Source: Chloroflexota bacterium
GTDB lineage: Bacteria > Chloroflexota > Anaerolineae > UBA4142
Length of the DNA stretch: 64,000 bases
Reading direction: 5' to 3'
Assembly (NCBI GenBank): GCA_016219275.1
Contig: JACRBM010000047.1
Location: 1-64,000 of the forward strand
Below the pieces are notes generated by a model. The model ran no database searches and was not told the origin of the DNA. It was given only the letters and a program-made list of their open reading frames with translations. Below, piece by piece: positions 38,229 to 47,834 of this stretch. Position numbers and translations under genes: made by a program. The stretch's first letter is position 1, and each line of letters starts with the position of its first letter.

Positions 38229-39650
38229 TTAGATGCCGATCTTGGCTTCAATCACCGCCGCGAGTTCGTCGCGAATAGATTCGAGTGGAATCTTTTGCAT
38301 CAGCGGATCGAAGAATCCTTCGACGATGAGCCGCTCTGCCTGCACGCGGTCAATGCCGCGCGCCATCGCGTAAAAAATTTGTTCCGGCTCGACGGGACCG
38401 ACGGTCGCGCCGTGCGTGCACCGCACGTCGTTCGCTTCGATTTCCAATTCGGGAATCGAGTCGGCGTGCGAAGTTTGGCTCAACAAGAGATTGCGATTCG
38501 CCTGGTACGCATCGGAACGTTGCGCGTCGGGGTTGACGCGAATCAAGCCGCGAAACGCCGAGTACGCCCGGTCTTTGAGCGCGCCTTTGAAGAGCAAGTC
38601 GCTTGTCGAATTGCCGACGATATGATTCTGGAACGTGTGTTGATCGAAGCGTTGCTCGCCGTCGCCGAAAAAGAAACCGAGCAATGCCGCGTTCGATCCT
38701 TTGCCCAGCATTTTGCAGTCGAGAAACGCTTTCGTCGCGCCGCTGCCGAGCGTGCCCGTAAGCCAGGTCAGATTCGTGTCTCGATTGAGCAACGCGGTCT
38801 GCGACGAAAAATGCCACACGTTGCGCGCGAAATCTTGCAAATGGAAATACTGCAAGTTCGCCCCAGGTTTCAAAATCAGTTCGACCGCGCCGTTGGAGAA
38901 ACGTTGCGCTTCGTTTTGCGACGATGCATAGTTCTCGATCAACTTGACCGACGCGCCGTCTTCGAGCACGACGAGTGTGTGCGTGAACATCGCCACAGCG
39001 GCGGCGTCAAAGTACGTGAGCGTTTGCAACGGCAGATCAATCACGACATTGCGCGGCACGTAGAGGAACGTGCCGCCGCTGAGAAACGCGCCGTGCAATG
39101 CGGCGAATTTCATATCGCCAATCGTGTCGCCATAGCCGCCGCCTTCGTGTTTGCCGGTGGTGCTCGTGCGCGGTTTCGCGGACGCGTAGCGATTCTCGGT
39201 GTACGTGACGGCTTGCGTCATCAAGTACTGTTTGACGAGGTCGGGATGTTCACGAATTGCGGCGTCGAGATCGCAGAAAATCACGCCGCGTTTTTTGAGA
39301 TCGTCGGCGAGCCGCGCGTACGCGTTCGCCGAATTGTATTGCGCGAGCACGCCGCCTGCGTTCGCGTCGTTCGTGATGTGCTGAAATTTTTCCGGCAACG
39401 CGCTCAACGCGTTTGCCGCGTTCGTCAGCGCAAACGGAATCGCCGCGTCGAGATTCAGCGTGTCGAGTTTCGTGCGTCGCCACAGTTCGTCATTCGACGC
39501 GGGCAACGGTGTTTCTTCGTACAGATGCCACGCTTCGAGACGCCGCGCGAGCATCCATTCGGGTTCATGCTTGGCGCGCGAGAGTGTTTCAATCGCGTTC
39601 TTGGAAAACCCAGTTTCAGTTTTGTTCATTGTTGCGACAGTGCTAGCCAC
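38229..39650 (-). CDS. sufD: SUF complex subunit SufD
   Basis: A 473-residue SufB/SufD beta-helix protein: PEWMLARRLEAWHLYEETPLP at the N-terminus, RNVVIDLPLQT, and the C-terminal core ending DVRCTHGATVGPVEPEQIFY (conserved His) and ARGIDRVQAERLIVEGFFDP. It makes the SufBC2D complex with SufB and SufC. A GTG start has GGAGG about 10 bp upstream; a Met 21 bp downstream is the alternative. Confidence 0.94.
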   Translation of the reverse strand: MASTVATMNKTETGFSKNAIETLSRAKHEPEWMLARRLEAWHLYEETPLPASNDELWRRTKLDTLNLDAAIPFALTNAANALSALPEKFQHITNDANAGGVLAQYNSANAYARLADDLKKRGVIFCDLDAAIREHPDLVKQYLMTQAVTYTENRYASAKPRTSTTGKHEGGGYGDTIGDMKFAALHGAFLSGGTFLYVPRNVVIDLPLQTLTYFDAAAVAMFTHTLVVLEDGASVKLIENYASSQNEAQRFSNGAVELILKPGANLQYFHLQDFARNVWHFSSQTALLNRDTNLTWLTGTLGSGATKAFLDCKMLGKGSNAALLGFFFGDGEQRFDQHTFQNHIVGNSTSDLLFKGALKDRAYSAFRGLIRVNPDAQRSDAYQANRNLLLSQTSHADSIPELEIEANDVRCTHGATVGPVEPEQIFYAMARGIDRVQAERLIVEGFFDPLMQKIPLESIRDELAAVIEAKIGI

Positions 39651-39671
39651 GTGCGTTGTTCCTCCGGTACA

Positions 39672-39764
39672 AGTATCAGGTAAACCGGTAGATAGGTAGA
39701 CAAGTAAACCGGTAGACAGGGAAATGATGTGTCTACTTGTTTACCTGTTTACCCGCCTACATGC
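39672..39764. repeat. GTAGACAAGTAAAC-type short-unit palindrome
   Basis: Left arm units GGTAAACCGGTAGATAGGTA and GACAAGTAAACCGGTAGAC; right arm GTCTACTTGTTTACC then TGTTTACCCGCCTAC. The two arms are nearly complementary. It fills the sufB-sufD gap and belongs to the 37,226 family. Confidence 0.8.
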
Positions 39765-41189
39765 TTATCCCACCGAGCCTTCCATCTGCAACGAGATGAG
39801 GCGGTTCATTTCGACCGCGAATTCCATCGGCAATTCCTTGACGATCGGTTCGATAAAACCGCTGACAATCATCGTGGATGCCTCGGCTTCGCTCAACCCG
39901 CGCGACATCAAGTAGAACAGTTGCTCTTCGCCGATTTTCGACACGCTCGCTTCGTGTCCGATTTGCACATTGTCCTCGTCTACTTCGATGTACGGGTACG
40001 TATCCGAGCGCGAGTCTTCGTCGAGCAACAACGCGTCGCAACGCACGTTCGATTTGACGCCGTCACACCCAGGATACACTTTGAGCAGACCGCGATACGA
40101 GGTGCGTCCACCGTCCTTGCTGATGGATTTCGACGTGATGAGCGACGACGTGTTTGGCGCGGCGTGAACGACTTTGCCACCCGCGTCCTGGTGTTGTCCC
40201 TTGCCCGCAAAGGCGACCGACAAAATTTCGCCGTGCGCGCCTTCGCCCATCATGTAGACGCTGGGATATTTCATCGTCAACTTGGAACCCAGGTTGCAGT
40301 CCACCCACTCCATCGTCGCGTCTTGATACGCGACCGCGCGTTTGGTGACGAGGTTGTAGACGTTCGACGACCAGTTTTGGATCGTCGTGTAGCGCACGCG
40401 TGCGCCTTTGTTAATCACAATCTCGACGACCGCGCTGTGCAACGAGTCGCTGGAGTAGGTAGGTGCGGTGCAGCCCTCCACGTAGTGTACGTACGACCCT
40501 TCGTCCGCGATGATGAGCGTGCGTTCGAACTGCCCCATATTTTTCGCGTTAATGCGAAAGTACGCTTGCAAGGGCATCTCGACGTGTACGCCCGGCGGGA
40601 CGTAGATGAACGAGCCGCCCGACCACACCGCGCTGTTGAGCGCGGCGAATTTGTTGTCGGCGAGCGGAATCACCGTGCCGAAATATTTCTTTACGATATC
40701 CGGATGTTCAGCCAGTCCCTGGTCCATGCCCAGGAAGATGACGCCTTGTTTCTTGAGCGAGTCCTGGATGTTGTGGTACACGACCTCGGATTCATATTGC
40801 GCGCCCACGCCGGCGAGAAATTTCTTTTCCGCTTCGGGAATGCCGAGCCGGTCAAACGTGCGCTTGATGTCTTCGGGCACTTGATCCCACGAGCGTTCCG
40901 ATTTGTCGGTCGCGCGCAGGAAATAGTAAATGTCGTCGAAGACGATGTCGTTGAGGTTGCCACCCCATTGCGGCATCGGTTTCTTGTAGAATGTTTCGAG
41001 CGCGCGCAAACGAAAATCGCGCATCCATTCCGGTTCGCTCTTCATCCACGAAATCTCTTCGACGACCTCGCGGCTCAACCCTTTCTTCGCTTTGAATACG
41101 TATTTTTCCGGATCGTAGAATCCGTATTTTTCTTTGTACTCTGAACCTGACGAGCCAATATCAAACGTTGGTTTGTTCGCTTCTGTCAT
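39765..41189 (-). CDS. sufB: SUF scaffold subunit SufB
   Basis: A 474-residue Suf[92 protein letters not shown], and the C-terminal [20 protein letters not shown]. SufB builds the nascent cluster together with SufC and SufD. It is full length for the family (about 470). Confidence 0.96.
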   Translation of the reverse strand: MTEANKPTFDIGSSGSEYKEKYGFYDPEKYVFKAKKGLSREVVEEISWMKSEPEWMRDFRLRALETFYKKPMPQWGGNLNDIVFDDIYYFLRATDKSERSWDQVPEDIKRTFDRLGIPEAEKKFLAGVGAQYESEVVYHNIQDSLKKQGVIFLGMDQGLAEHPDIVKKYFGTVIPLADNKFAALNSAVWSGGSFIYVPPGVHVEMPLQAYFRINAKNMGQFERTLIIADEGSYVHYVEGCTAPTYSSDSLHSAVVEIVINKGARVRYTTIQNWSSNVYNLVTKRAVAYQDATMEWVDCNLGSKLTMKYPSVYMMGEGAHGEILSVAFAGKGQHQDAGGKVVHAAPNTSSLITSKSISKDGGRTSYRGLLKVYPGCDGVKSNVRCDALLLDEDSRSDTYPYIEVDEDNVQIGHEASVSKIGEEQLFYLMSRGLSEAEASTMIVSGFIEPIVKELPMEFAVEMNRLISLQMEGSVG

Positions 41190-41317
41190 TTCTGACTCCT
41201 ATTTCTATCTATCAGTCTCGGCACCAGCCGCGCCGTGGCTTGTCGCTGAACCTGCTTGATGCCAGGTCATTCGAGAACTGCATACTCAGCGGTGCTCAAT
41301 GCCTGCCCATGATCTAC

Positions 41318-41683
41318 TCATCCCATCGGAAATGGAGTTACCAATTGAAAGAGGTTGCCGTCTGGGTCAGCCAATGTCGCAATCCACCCACCCCCCATTT
41401 CATAGGGTTCTCGAATAACCCGACCGCCTAGAGTTCGAATTCTCTCAAATTCCTCTTTGACCTGCGTGGTTTCAAAATTGAACATGACACGCCCTGGCTC
41501 TTTCGCATTACCCGCCATTTCGGAATGCTCTAAAACGGAGAAATAGGCGCTGCCAAGTTGCCAGCCAAAAAAACCATTCTCGCTATCGACCATGTCGGCT
41601 GGCTTTCCAATGACCTTTTCATAGAAAGTCGCCAACGCTTGGGTTTGTTTTGTTCCAATCATGATGGAATTGAGTTTCAACAT
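41318..41683 (-). CDS. VOC/glyoxalase-fold protein
   Basis: About 121 residues from MLKLNSIMIGT, with AGGAT upstream. The two beta-alpha-beta-beta-beta halves are visible (ALATFYEKVIGKP; EEFERIRTLGGRVIREPYEMGGGW; LADPDGNLFQLVTP). It resembles metal-dependent glyoxalase/bleomycin-resistance proteins. It lies inside the SUF operon between sufB and sufC; its link to cluster assembly is unknown. Confidence 0.87.
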   Translation of the reverse strand: MLKLNSIMIGTKQTQALATFYEKVIGKPADMVDSENGFFGWQLGSAYFSVLEHSEMAGNAKEPGRVMFNFETTQVKEEFERIRTLGGRVIREPYEMGGGWIATLADPDGNLFQLVTPFPMG

Positions 41684-41750
41684 TTCGAGCGTATCCTTTC
41701 TTTGTACGTTTGGTGACACCTTCTCGATTGACCGAGCATCGCCCAACGCA

Positions 41751-42527
41751 CTATTTCGTCGTTTCAGCTTCGATAATCCAATCGTACCCTTGGTCTTCCA
41801 AGCGCAACGCGAGTTCGGGACCGCCGGATACGGCGAATTTGCCGTTCACCATCACGTGCACGAAATGCGGTTTGATGTAATTCAGCAAACGTTGGTAGTG
41901 CGTGATGAGAAGCACGCCGAGGTTCGGACCGGTCAACGAGTTCACGCCTTCGGCGACGACGCGCAGTGCGTCAATGTCGAGACCCGAATCGGTTTCGTCG
42001 AGCACCGCGAATTCGGGATTGAGCACCGCCATTTGCAAAATCTCGACGCGTTTCTTTTCGCCGCCGGAAAAACCGTCGTTGAGATAGCGCGTCGCAAACG
42101 CGTCGTCGAGCTTCAAGACCGCCATTTTCTCGCGCATCAATTTGCGAAACTCGGGGATGCTGATCGGTTTGCCGCTGCCGTTCGTGCCGGTCGCTTTGCG
42201 GCGCGCGTTCAGCGCGGTGCGTAAAAAGTTCGCGACCGTCACGCCGGGAATCGCCATCGGATATTGAAACGCCAGGAACATTCCTTTCTGTGCGCGTTCG
42301 TCGGCGCCCCATTCGAGAATACTCACGCCGTTGTACAGAATATCGCCTTCAGTCACTTGATACTTGGGATGCCCTGCCAACGTATTGGCGAGTGTAGATT
42401 TGCCCGACCCGTTGGGACCCATGATCGCGTGAATCTCGCCTTTTTGGATCGCCAGATCAATCCCTTTGAGAATTGCTTTCCCTTCGACTTGGACGTGCAG
42501 ATTTTTGATTTCGAGTTCGTTCGACAT
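41751..42527 (-). CDS. sufC: SUF ATPase SufC
   Basis: A 258-residue ABC ATPase: Walker A in [19 protein letters not shown], signature [19 protein letters not shown], Walker [19 protein letters not shown], switch His in [10 protein letters not shown]. It powers the SufBCD complex. It is the first gene of the operon, and divergent from the gene at 42,728. Confidence 0.96.
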   Translation of the reverse strand: MSNELEIKNLHVQVEGKAILKGIDLAIQKGEIHAIMGPNGSGKSTLANTLAGHPKYQVTEGDILYNGVSILEWGADERAQKGMFLAFQYPMAIPGVTVANFLRTALNARRKATGTNGSGKPISIPEFRKLMREKMAVLKLDDAFATRYLNDGFSGGEKKRVEILQMAVLNPEFAVLDETDSGLDIDALRVVAEGVNSLTGPNLGVLLITHYQRLLNYIKPHFVHVMVNGKFAVSGGPELALRLEDQGYDWIIEAETTK

Positions 42528-42667
42528 TGGAACAAGCGCTCCTTGAGTGTTGGAAATTTACAAAAACGATAGTTGGCGTTCTTATCGCAACCACCGCAAT
42601 TCTATGTGGTCGTTGTAAAATCAGAATAAGAATCCCGCAATGACGATAAAGAAATCATTAGACTTGT

Positions 42668-42696
42668 TTGACAATGCGCAATCCGTCGGGTAGAAT
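42668..42696 (+). promoter_or_regulatory. Consensus sigma70 promoter
   Basis: TTGACA, 17-bp spacer, TAGAAT: 31 bp before the ATG of the 42,728 gene. It lies in the divergent region with sufC. I could not identify an equally good sufC promoter on the other strand. Confidence 0.85.
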
Positions 42697-42727
42697 GCAA
42701 TCAATTGATTGTGTACTGGGAGTTTCC

Positions 42728-43255
42728 ATGTCTTCAGTTGAACCGGCGGTTGCTTATCGCGTGGTGATTTTGACGAGCACGCATTACGTGTCCGGTGATC
42801 TGTTGTTCAAGAATCAACGCCTGTCGGATTACTTGAACGACCGACGCGAGAGCGTGATCAGTTTGCGTAAAGCCGAAGTCGCGCGATTGCAAGACCCCGG
42901 TAAAATTTTGCAAGCACATCCTGCGGCAGTCATTCCGAAAACGTGGGCGATGATTGCATTCGAGCCGCCGCAAAAATCCATTCCGCAAGCGCATCGCTTT
43001 TACGGCTATGTCAAGAAACAAGAGCACGAAGTTTTCATCTTGATGGATCGGCTCGAAGTGCGCGGCATTTTGCACACGCAGGCAGATTTAGACCTGCGCC
43101 GCGTTTTTTTAGATGCCGCCAACAGTTTCTTGCCGCTTACCAAAGCCGTGGTAACATTATTTGCCAACGAAAAGTACGTGATTCAACAAGACGCGATTAT
43201 GGTGAACGCGAATTTGATTCGCTACATTGCCAAGATGGAACCGGTTGGGACCTGA
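42728..43255 (+). CDS. Conserved protein of unknown function (DUF6812-like)
   Basis: About 175 residues from MSSVEPAVAYRVVILTSTHY, with GGGAG 8 bp upstream. It carries YVSGDLLFKNQRLSDYLNDR near the N-terminus and a second similar barrel-like domain (FYGYVKKQEHEVFILMDRLEVRGI). No catalytic motif or membrane segment. LSDYLN also occurs in small proteins that bind cyclic or c-di-GMP-like ligands; I do not assign a function. Confidence 0.75.
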   Translation: MSSVEPAVAYRVVILTSTHYVSGDLLFKNQRLSDYLNDRRESVISLRKAEVARLQDPGKILQAHPAAVIPKTWAMIAFEPPQKSIPQAHRFYGYVKKQEHEVFILMDRLEVRGILHTQADLDLRRVFLDAANSFLPLTKAVVTLFANEKYVIQQDAIMVNANLIRYIAKMEPVGT

Positions 43256-43280
43256 CCGCCTCGGTCAGGTCGCTTTATTT
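43249..43280 (+). terminator. Terminator after the 42,728 gene
   Basis: GACCTGACCG, loop CCT, CGGTCAGGTC, then GCTTTATTT. The 10-bp perfect stem contains the gene's TGA stop. The stem core resembles the SUF terminator at 33,286. Confidence 0.85.
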
Positions 43281-43672
43281 GGAGCGTACACGACGACGTT
43301 CTCTTGCTCGTTCGGATCGTTACGCGCGACAATCGCTTGCGCGACCTCGGTCTGGCTCAAGTTGACCGGCTGATGCGGCACATCCGCCGGGATAAACAAA
43401 AAATCCCCCGCCTCGTTGACGATTCTTTTTTTCAACCCCGCGCCGTACCGCGTTTCGACGCGCCCCTTGAGAATGTAGATGGCGGTCTCGTACCCGCGAT
43501 GCAAATGCGGTTGCGCCGCGCCGCCCGGTGGAATCACGACCAGGTTCATCGAAATCCCGGTCGCGCCGGTGGTCGCGCTCGACACGCCGACAAAGTACGG
43601 CAAACGTTGTCGTGTCATCGTTGTGGTATCCGGTCGCACGACGATAATCTCGTCGGATGCAGAGTTCGTCAT
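43265..43672 (-). CDS. Cupin-domain protein
   Basis: About 135 residues from MTNSASDEIIVV. Cupin motif 1 is PPGGAAQPHLHRGYETAIYILKG and motif 2 is NEAGDFLFIPADVPHQPVNL, with His and Glu metal ligands. It is a single beta-barrel whose substrate is unknown. It is transcribed towards the terminator of the divergently oriented unknown gene. Confidence 0.85.
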   Translation of the reverse strand: MTNSASDEIIVVRPDTTTMTRQRLPYFVGVSSATTGATGISMNLVVIPPGGAAQPHLHRGYETAIYILKGRVETRYGAGLKKRIVNEAGDFLFIPADVPHQPVNLSQTEVAQAIVARNDPNEQENVVVYAPNKAT

Positions 43673-43705
43673 TCGCAATGTTCCTTTCTGACGCGATGGT
43701 TGCCC

Positions 43706-43742
43706 ATCCTTGCGAAGGGTAAAGAACCTTCGCAAGGTTTTT
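43706..43742. repeat. CCTTGCGAAGG palindrome
   Basis: CCTTGCGAAGG, short loop, CCTTCGCAAGG, then TTTTTATCC on the plus strand. The same arms occur inside both 250-bp repeats at 47,325 and 47,575. It lies between the cupin start and the ArsA gene stop and may also terminate transcription. Confidence 0.7.
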
Positions 43743-43745
43743 ATC

Positions 43746-44915
43746 CTAACTCGCCGCGCCAAATGTGATTGCCAACCGCGCGCCTTCGAATTTCGCTTTC
43801 TGCACGGTGAGCGCGGCGAGCGAACGCGGCAGAATCACGTTGCGCCGGAAATTGCCGATGCTGATCGCGAGTTCGTCGCCGTTGCGCGACAAGTTCACAT
43901 CCTCTTTGCCGATAAACGGCAGATGCAGTTTCAACACGTACGCGTTGCCCTGCTTCTCGATGACCTGGGATTGTTCGGCGTAAAACACACGCGTCGGGTC
44001 TTGCTCGCGATAAATCGCGTCCGCCATTTTGCGGAGCATTTCGACGCCGACCACTTCTTGATCCATCAATGGCACTTGGAAAATCGGCACAGGCGAGAAC
44101 GCGTCCTCGACGAGTTGCCCGTACCGCGTCTGTGAATTTTTCCACGCCGCGAAATAACCGTCGCCGACACTCGCCGGAATGATGCGATTCGATATGATGA
44201 GGTCGGTGGAATAGCCGTACAAGTTCAAGTACGTGAACGTGCGCTGCGCTTCCTTGATCACCATTTTTTCCGGATTGAGCACGAGACGCACGGACGATTG
44301 ATTCGGTTCGGCGAGGAGTTGGTGCATGCGATCCAACTGCAAAATCAAATCCTTGATCGAGTCGAAGACTTTTTCGTCGGGAATCGGCAAATCGGTGAGA
44401 CTCTTGAGCAGTGGTCCCGCGAGTTTAACGGCTTGGCGTTCGATTGGAAAAATGTGCGAGAGGTACCACCGCGCGACTTCGGGGAGCGAGAGCAAGCGCA
44501 ACGTTTCGCCGGTCGGCGCGCAGTCCACGATGATGACATCGTACTGCTTGCTGTCGTACAGATAGACGATCTGCAACAGACTCGCGAGTTCGTCCATGCC
44601 CGGCAAAACGCTCGCCTCGTCCGCGATCAGTTCGTCAATGCCGCGCCAGGAGAGCACGGACGTGACCCACTCTTGCACTGTGCCCCAATAGCGGCGCATC
44701 TGATGCAACACGTCAATCTCTTGTCCCTGTAAATGCGGCGCAATGTCCATCGGCTCGTTGCCGATGTGAAGATCGAATGAGTCCGCCAGTGAGTGCGCCG
44801 CGTCGGTGCTGATGACGATGGTGCGATAACCCAGGTCGGCGCAGCGCAGCGCGGTTGCCGCGGCGATGCTCGTTTTGCCGACGCCGCCTTTGCCAGTGTA
44901 AAGTAGAATTCGCAT
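43746..44915 (-). CDS. ArsA/GET3-type ATPase with HSP20-like C-terminal domain
   Basis: A 389-residue ATPase: deviant Walker A LLYTGKGGVGKTSIAAATAL, switch I ISTDAAHSLADSF, VIVDCAPTGETLRLLSLPE, and a C-terminal beta domain of about 85 residues (YVLKLHLPFIGKEDVNLSRN) that matches the alpha-crystallin-like domain attached to many bacterial ArsA homologues. The metal-binding Cys of arsenite pumps are absent from the expected region, so tail-anchored protein or stress roles are more likely than arsenic export. It starts 3 bp after the HD-GYP gene. Confidence 0.88.
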   Translation of the reverse strand: MRILLYTGKGGVGKTSIAAATALRCADLGYRTIVISTDAAHSLADSFDLHIGNEPMDIAPHLQGQEIDVLHQMRRYWGTVQEWVTSVLSWRGIDELIADEASVLPGMDELASLLQIVYLYDSKQYDVIIVDCAPTGETLRLLSLPEVARWYLSHIFPIERQAVKLAGPLLKSLTDLPIPDEKVFDSIKDLILQLDRMHQLLAEPNQSSVRLVLNPEKMVIKEAQRTFTYLNLYGYSTDLIISNRIIPASVGDGYFAAWKNSQTRYGQLVEDAFSPVPIFQVPLMDQEVVGVEMLRKMADAIYREQDPTRVFYAEQSQVIEKQGNAYVLKLHLPFIGKEDVNLSRNGDELAISIGNFRRNVILPRSLAALTVQKAKFEGARLAITFGAAS

Positions 44916-44918
44916 GGT

Positions 44919-47231
44919 TTACGCTTTCAACATCTCTAGAAAAATTTGGACGAGCCGCGGATCGAACCACGTGCCGCTGTGCGCGCGCACAAACTCGCGC
45001 GCCTGTTCTTCGCTCCACGCCTCGCGGTACGGTCGCGCGGACATCAGCGCGTCGTACACGTCAATGATCGCAAAGATGCGCGCGACGAGCGGAATCGCTT
45101 TGCCGGCAAGTCCTTCGGGATAGCCAGCGCCGTTCCAGCGTTCGTGATGCGAAGCGACGACCGGCAGCGCGTTACGCAAGAATGGAATGCCGCGCAAAAT
45201 CGTCGCGCCGATTTCCGCGTGCCGGCGTATTTCGATCCGTTCGGCGTCGGAAAGGGTTTCGGGTTTGCCGAGCACCGCGTCGCTGATTTGGATTTTGCCG
45301 ATGTCGTGCAAGAGCGCGCCGTAATGAATCGCGCGCAATTCGTGTTCGTCGGTCATTCCGCTGGCGCGGGCGAGCCAACACGCGAGTTCCGCCACGCGTT
45401 GCGCGTGTCCCTCCGTCTCGTGATCGCGCACGTCGAGCGCGGTGGACATGGCGGTGAGCGTGGCGGTGTAACTTTCTTCGAGTTGGCGCGCCAGATCGGC
45501 GAGCGACGCGGCTTGGCGTTGCGCGTCTTCGTACCGACGCGTATTCTGCACCACCAGCGCGGCTTGCCCGCCCAGGGTGACGAAGAAATTGAGTTCCTCG
45601 TCGTTCGGCGAGTAGGGTTGGCGCGCGCACACCACGAGCGCGCCTATTTGTTCGCCGGCAACTCGCATCGGCGCGGCGACGAGCGCGCGCAGATTTTCTT
45701 GCGCGCCGGCGACACATCCGCGCGTGCGCGCATCGTGCGCCATATCGGCGACGACACGCGGAATGCCGTCTTCCATCACGCGCGCGAGAATACTGGCGTG
45801 GATTTGTTGGGACAAGGTCTGCGCGAGTTCCGCGCTCAGATTCTTGGCGGCTTCCACGCGCAACTGCGTCGGGTCGTCGGCATCGCGGAGCGCGACCCAG
45901 CCCGCCGCGTCGCGCGGACCGACGTGCGCGAGGGCTTGGTCGAGCAAAACGTCGAGCGTCCGCGCGAGTTCGAGCGTCGCGCTGATCGTTTGGTCAATCG
46001 TGCGCAGCGCGCGGAGTTGCCGCAGGCGTTGTTGCGTCGCCTCGTGCATTTGCGCGTTGTCGAGCGCGATCGCGATTTGCGCCGCGAGCGATTCGAGCAA
46101 CAGCACGTCGCTTTGCTCGAACGCGTTCGCGCGATAACTGGAGATGACGAGCGCGCCGAGCAATTTGCCCTGGGTGTTGAGCGGTAAAGCAACCTGGGAC
46201 AGCGTCGGGTCATCGGCGGAGTGCTGTGCGCCGCGCGAATCAATTCGCACGTCCGCAATCACGATCGTTTTACGCGCGGCAATCGCTTGCGCGATGAGCG
46301 GATGCGTGGTCAAGGATTGTCGCGGCGCGCGGCGGGTGTGCTCGGCGACGGCGGTCGGATAGCCGCGCAGGATCGTCGCCGTGATTTGGTGATCGTGAAC
46401 CATGTAGAGCGCGGCGCGGTCGTAGCCGAATCGCTCGGTGATGGCGCGCAAAACTTGGGCGGTCAGTTCAGTGGGGGCGAGAATCGCCGTCAGTTGGCGT
46501 CCCACATCGTTGATGGTTTGGAAATCGCGCGCGCGGCGTTGCTCTAGCGCGTACAGTTGTTCGTTATCGGTTTGGTGGCGGATCAGTTCGCGCGATGCGC
46601 CGCGCACGATTGCGAATAGCGCGATGTACAAGGCAAGGAATCCCAACGCTAGACCGGCGAAGAGCGTTTGTTCGATGGTGGCGATGCGCGCTTGCGCCGC
46701 GTCGAGCCGCGCGTAAATTTCGTACGCGCCCACGGTCGCCGCGCGATCGCGTGGAATGATCGGCGCGTAGATTTCAAACGCGCGCGCGACGTGCGCGCGC
46801 TCGGCGATATTCTCCGGTCGGTCGAGCGACGACACGCGCATCGCCGTATTTCCGGCGAACGCTTGCCGTAATTCGTCGGACGGCGGAAACATTTGTCCGA
46901 TCAACTCGCGCTCGTCCGAATAAATTAGTTTGCCCTGCGTGTTCCAAATTTTGACGCGAAAGATGCGGCGGTTGATGACGTGATCCCGAATTTCGGCGTT
47001 GAGCAGTTCCAACTGGGTTGGGGCAAGCCCGTCCAGATCGGCGGCGGTGAGCTTGGGCGCAATAATCCACTGCGCTTGCTCAATCGCGTTGGCGGCTTCT
47101 TGTTCCAACTCGCTCTCGGTGATTTTTTGCTGGAGGAGATAGCCGAGAGTGACCGCGATGACGATGAGCGTGATGAAACTGAGCAGACTGAATTGCGCGA
47201 GCAAGGATAGGCGCGGGCGTGATTTATTCAT
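44919..47231 (-). CDS. Membrane sensor with GAF domains and HD-GYP output
   Basis: A 770-residue protein: membrane segments at about 10-30 and 190-215 enclosing an extracytoplasmic sensor, two GAF domains (about 240-390 and 410-560), and an HD-GYP domain (590-770) with LLHDIGKI, HAEIGATIL and HHERWNGAGYPEGLAG. HD-GYP enzymes degrade c-di-GMP; the HD and GYP residues are intact. It is followed at 3 bp by the ArsA-type ATPase. Confidence 0.9.
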   Translation of the reverse strand: MNKSRPRLSLLAQFSLLSFITLIVIAVTLGYLLQQKITESELEQEAANAIEQAQWIIAPKLTAADLDGLAPTQLELLNAEIRDHVINRRIFRVKIWNTQGKLIYSDERELIGQMFPPSDELRQAFAGNTAMRVSSLDRPENIAERAHVARAFEIYAPIIPRDRAATVGAYEIYARLDAAQARIATIEQTLFAGLALGFLALYIALFAIVRGASRELIRHQTDNEQLYALEQRRARDFQTINDVGRQLTAILAPTELTAQVLRAITERFGYDRAALYMVHDHQITATILRGYPTAVAEHTRRAPRQSLTTHPLIAQAIAARKTIVIADVRIDSRGAQHSADDPTLSQVALPLNTQGKLLGALVISSYRANAFEQSDVLLLESLAAQIAIALDNAQMHEATQQRLRQLRALRTIDQTISATLELARTLDVLLDQALAHVGPRDAAGWVALRDADDPTQLRVEAAKNLSAELAQTLSQQIHASILARVMEDGIPRVVADMAHDARTRGCVAGAQENLRALVAAPMRVAGEQIGALVVCARQPYSPNDEELNFFVTLGGQAALVVQNTRRYEDAQRQAASLADLARQLEESYTATLTAMSTALDVRDHETEGHAQRVAELACWLARASGMTDEHELRAIHYGALLHDIGKIQISDAVLGKPETLSDAERIEIRRHAEIGATILRGIPFLRNALPVVASHHERWNGAGYPEGLAGKAIPLVARIFAIIDVYDALMSARPYREAWSEEQAREFVRAHSGTWFDPRLVQIFLEMLKA

Positions 47232-47243
47232 AGACGTGCGCGG

Positions 47244-47252
47244 ATTATATCA
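47244..47252 (-). promoter_or_regulatory. Extended -10 promoter of the HD-GYP gene
   Basis: TGATATAAT on the minus strand is a perfect extended -10 box (TGnTATAAT), 12 bp before the ATG. The -35 region is weak. Transcription would start only about 5 bases before the start codon. Confidence 0.65.
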
Positions 47253-47282
47253 CAAAAAATTGGCAGTGACGAATTTTGTTAG

Positions 47283-47790
47283 CGCCGAGTCGGGTGTGCG
47301 TCAAGTTTTTGGGTGGTAAAAAAACCTTGCGAAGGGCGAACGGCAATCATATTTGATTTGTCGTCAAAATCTTCGCAAGGTTGAGTGTTCCAAAATTTTG
47401 ACGGACACCCCGCCGAGCACAGCTTTTCAAAAGTCGCTTGACTCACTTGCCAACCTAACCCCCAACCCCCTTCCCTATAAGGGAAGGGGGCAGGGGGATG
47501 GGTCTGCAAATGACTTTTGAAAAACCGTGCCCCGCCGAGTCGGGTGTGCGTCAAGTTTTTGGGTGGTAAAAAAACCTTGCGAAGGGCGAACGGCAATCAT
47601 ATTTGATTTGTCGTCAAAATCTTCGCAAGGTTGAGTGTTCCAAAATTTTAACGGACGCCCCGCCGAGCACGGCTTTTCAAAAGTCGCTTGACTCACTTGC
47701 CAACCTAACCCCCAACCCCCTTCCCTATAAGGGAAGGGGGCAGGGGGATGGGTCTGCAAATGACTTTTGAAAAACCGCGCCCCGCCGAGT
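47283..47790. repeat. Tandem 250-bp repeat with GC-rich hairpin element
   Basis: Two near-identical copies (start 47,283 and 47,533) plus the first 10 bp of a third, in a 600-bp intergenic region. Each copy holds a CCTTGCGAAGG/CTTCGCAAGG inverted pair and a full hairpin element whose arms run from TTTTCAAAAGTC to GACTTTTGAAAA and include the C-rich/G-rich core. The hairpin core is the same as in the 121-bp tandem repeat at 1-260. No gene is present. Confidence 0.9.
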
Positions 47791-47797
47791 CGCCCGG

Positions 47798-47826
47798 TTG
47801 ACAGTCGTCTCGAAAACGGCTATTCT
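47798..47826 (+). promoter_or_regulatory. Promoter of mtaB
   Basis: TTGACA, 17-bp spacer, TATTCT, then only 8 bases to the ATG at 47,835. There is no ribosome binding site, so the transcript is probably leaderless. Confidence 0.8.
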
Positions 47827-47834
47827 ATCGCCCC

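Noticed and set aside
34845-41144. Long open frames antisense to sufS, sufD and sufB (364, 462 and 471 residues)
   Set aside because: Their predicted proteins are Arg/His/Val-rich without any domain; the conserved SUF proteins lie on the other strand over the same bases.
47279-47759. Two similar short minus-strand open frames with THPPAPFPYREG-like peptides
   Set aside because: They are translations of the 250-bp repeat copies and start inside the hairpin; not a gene family.
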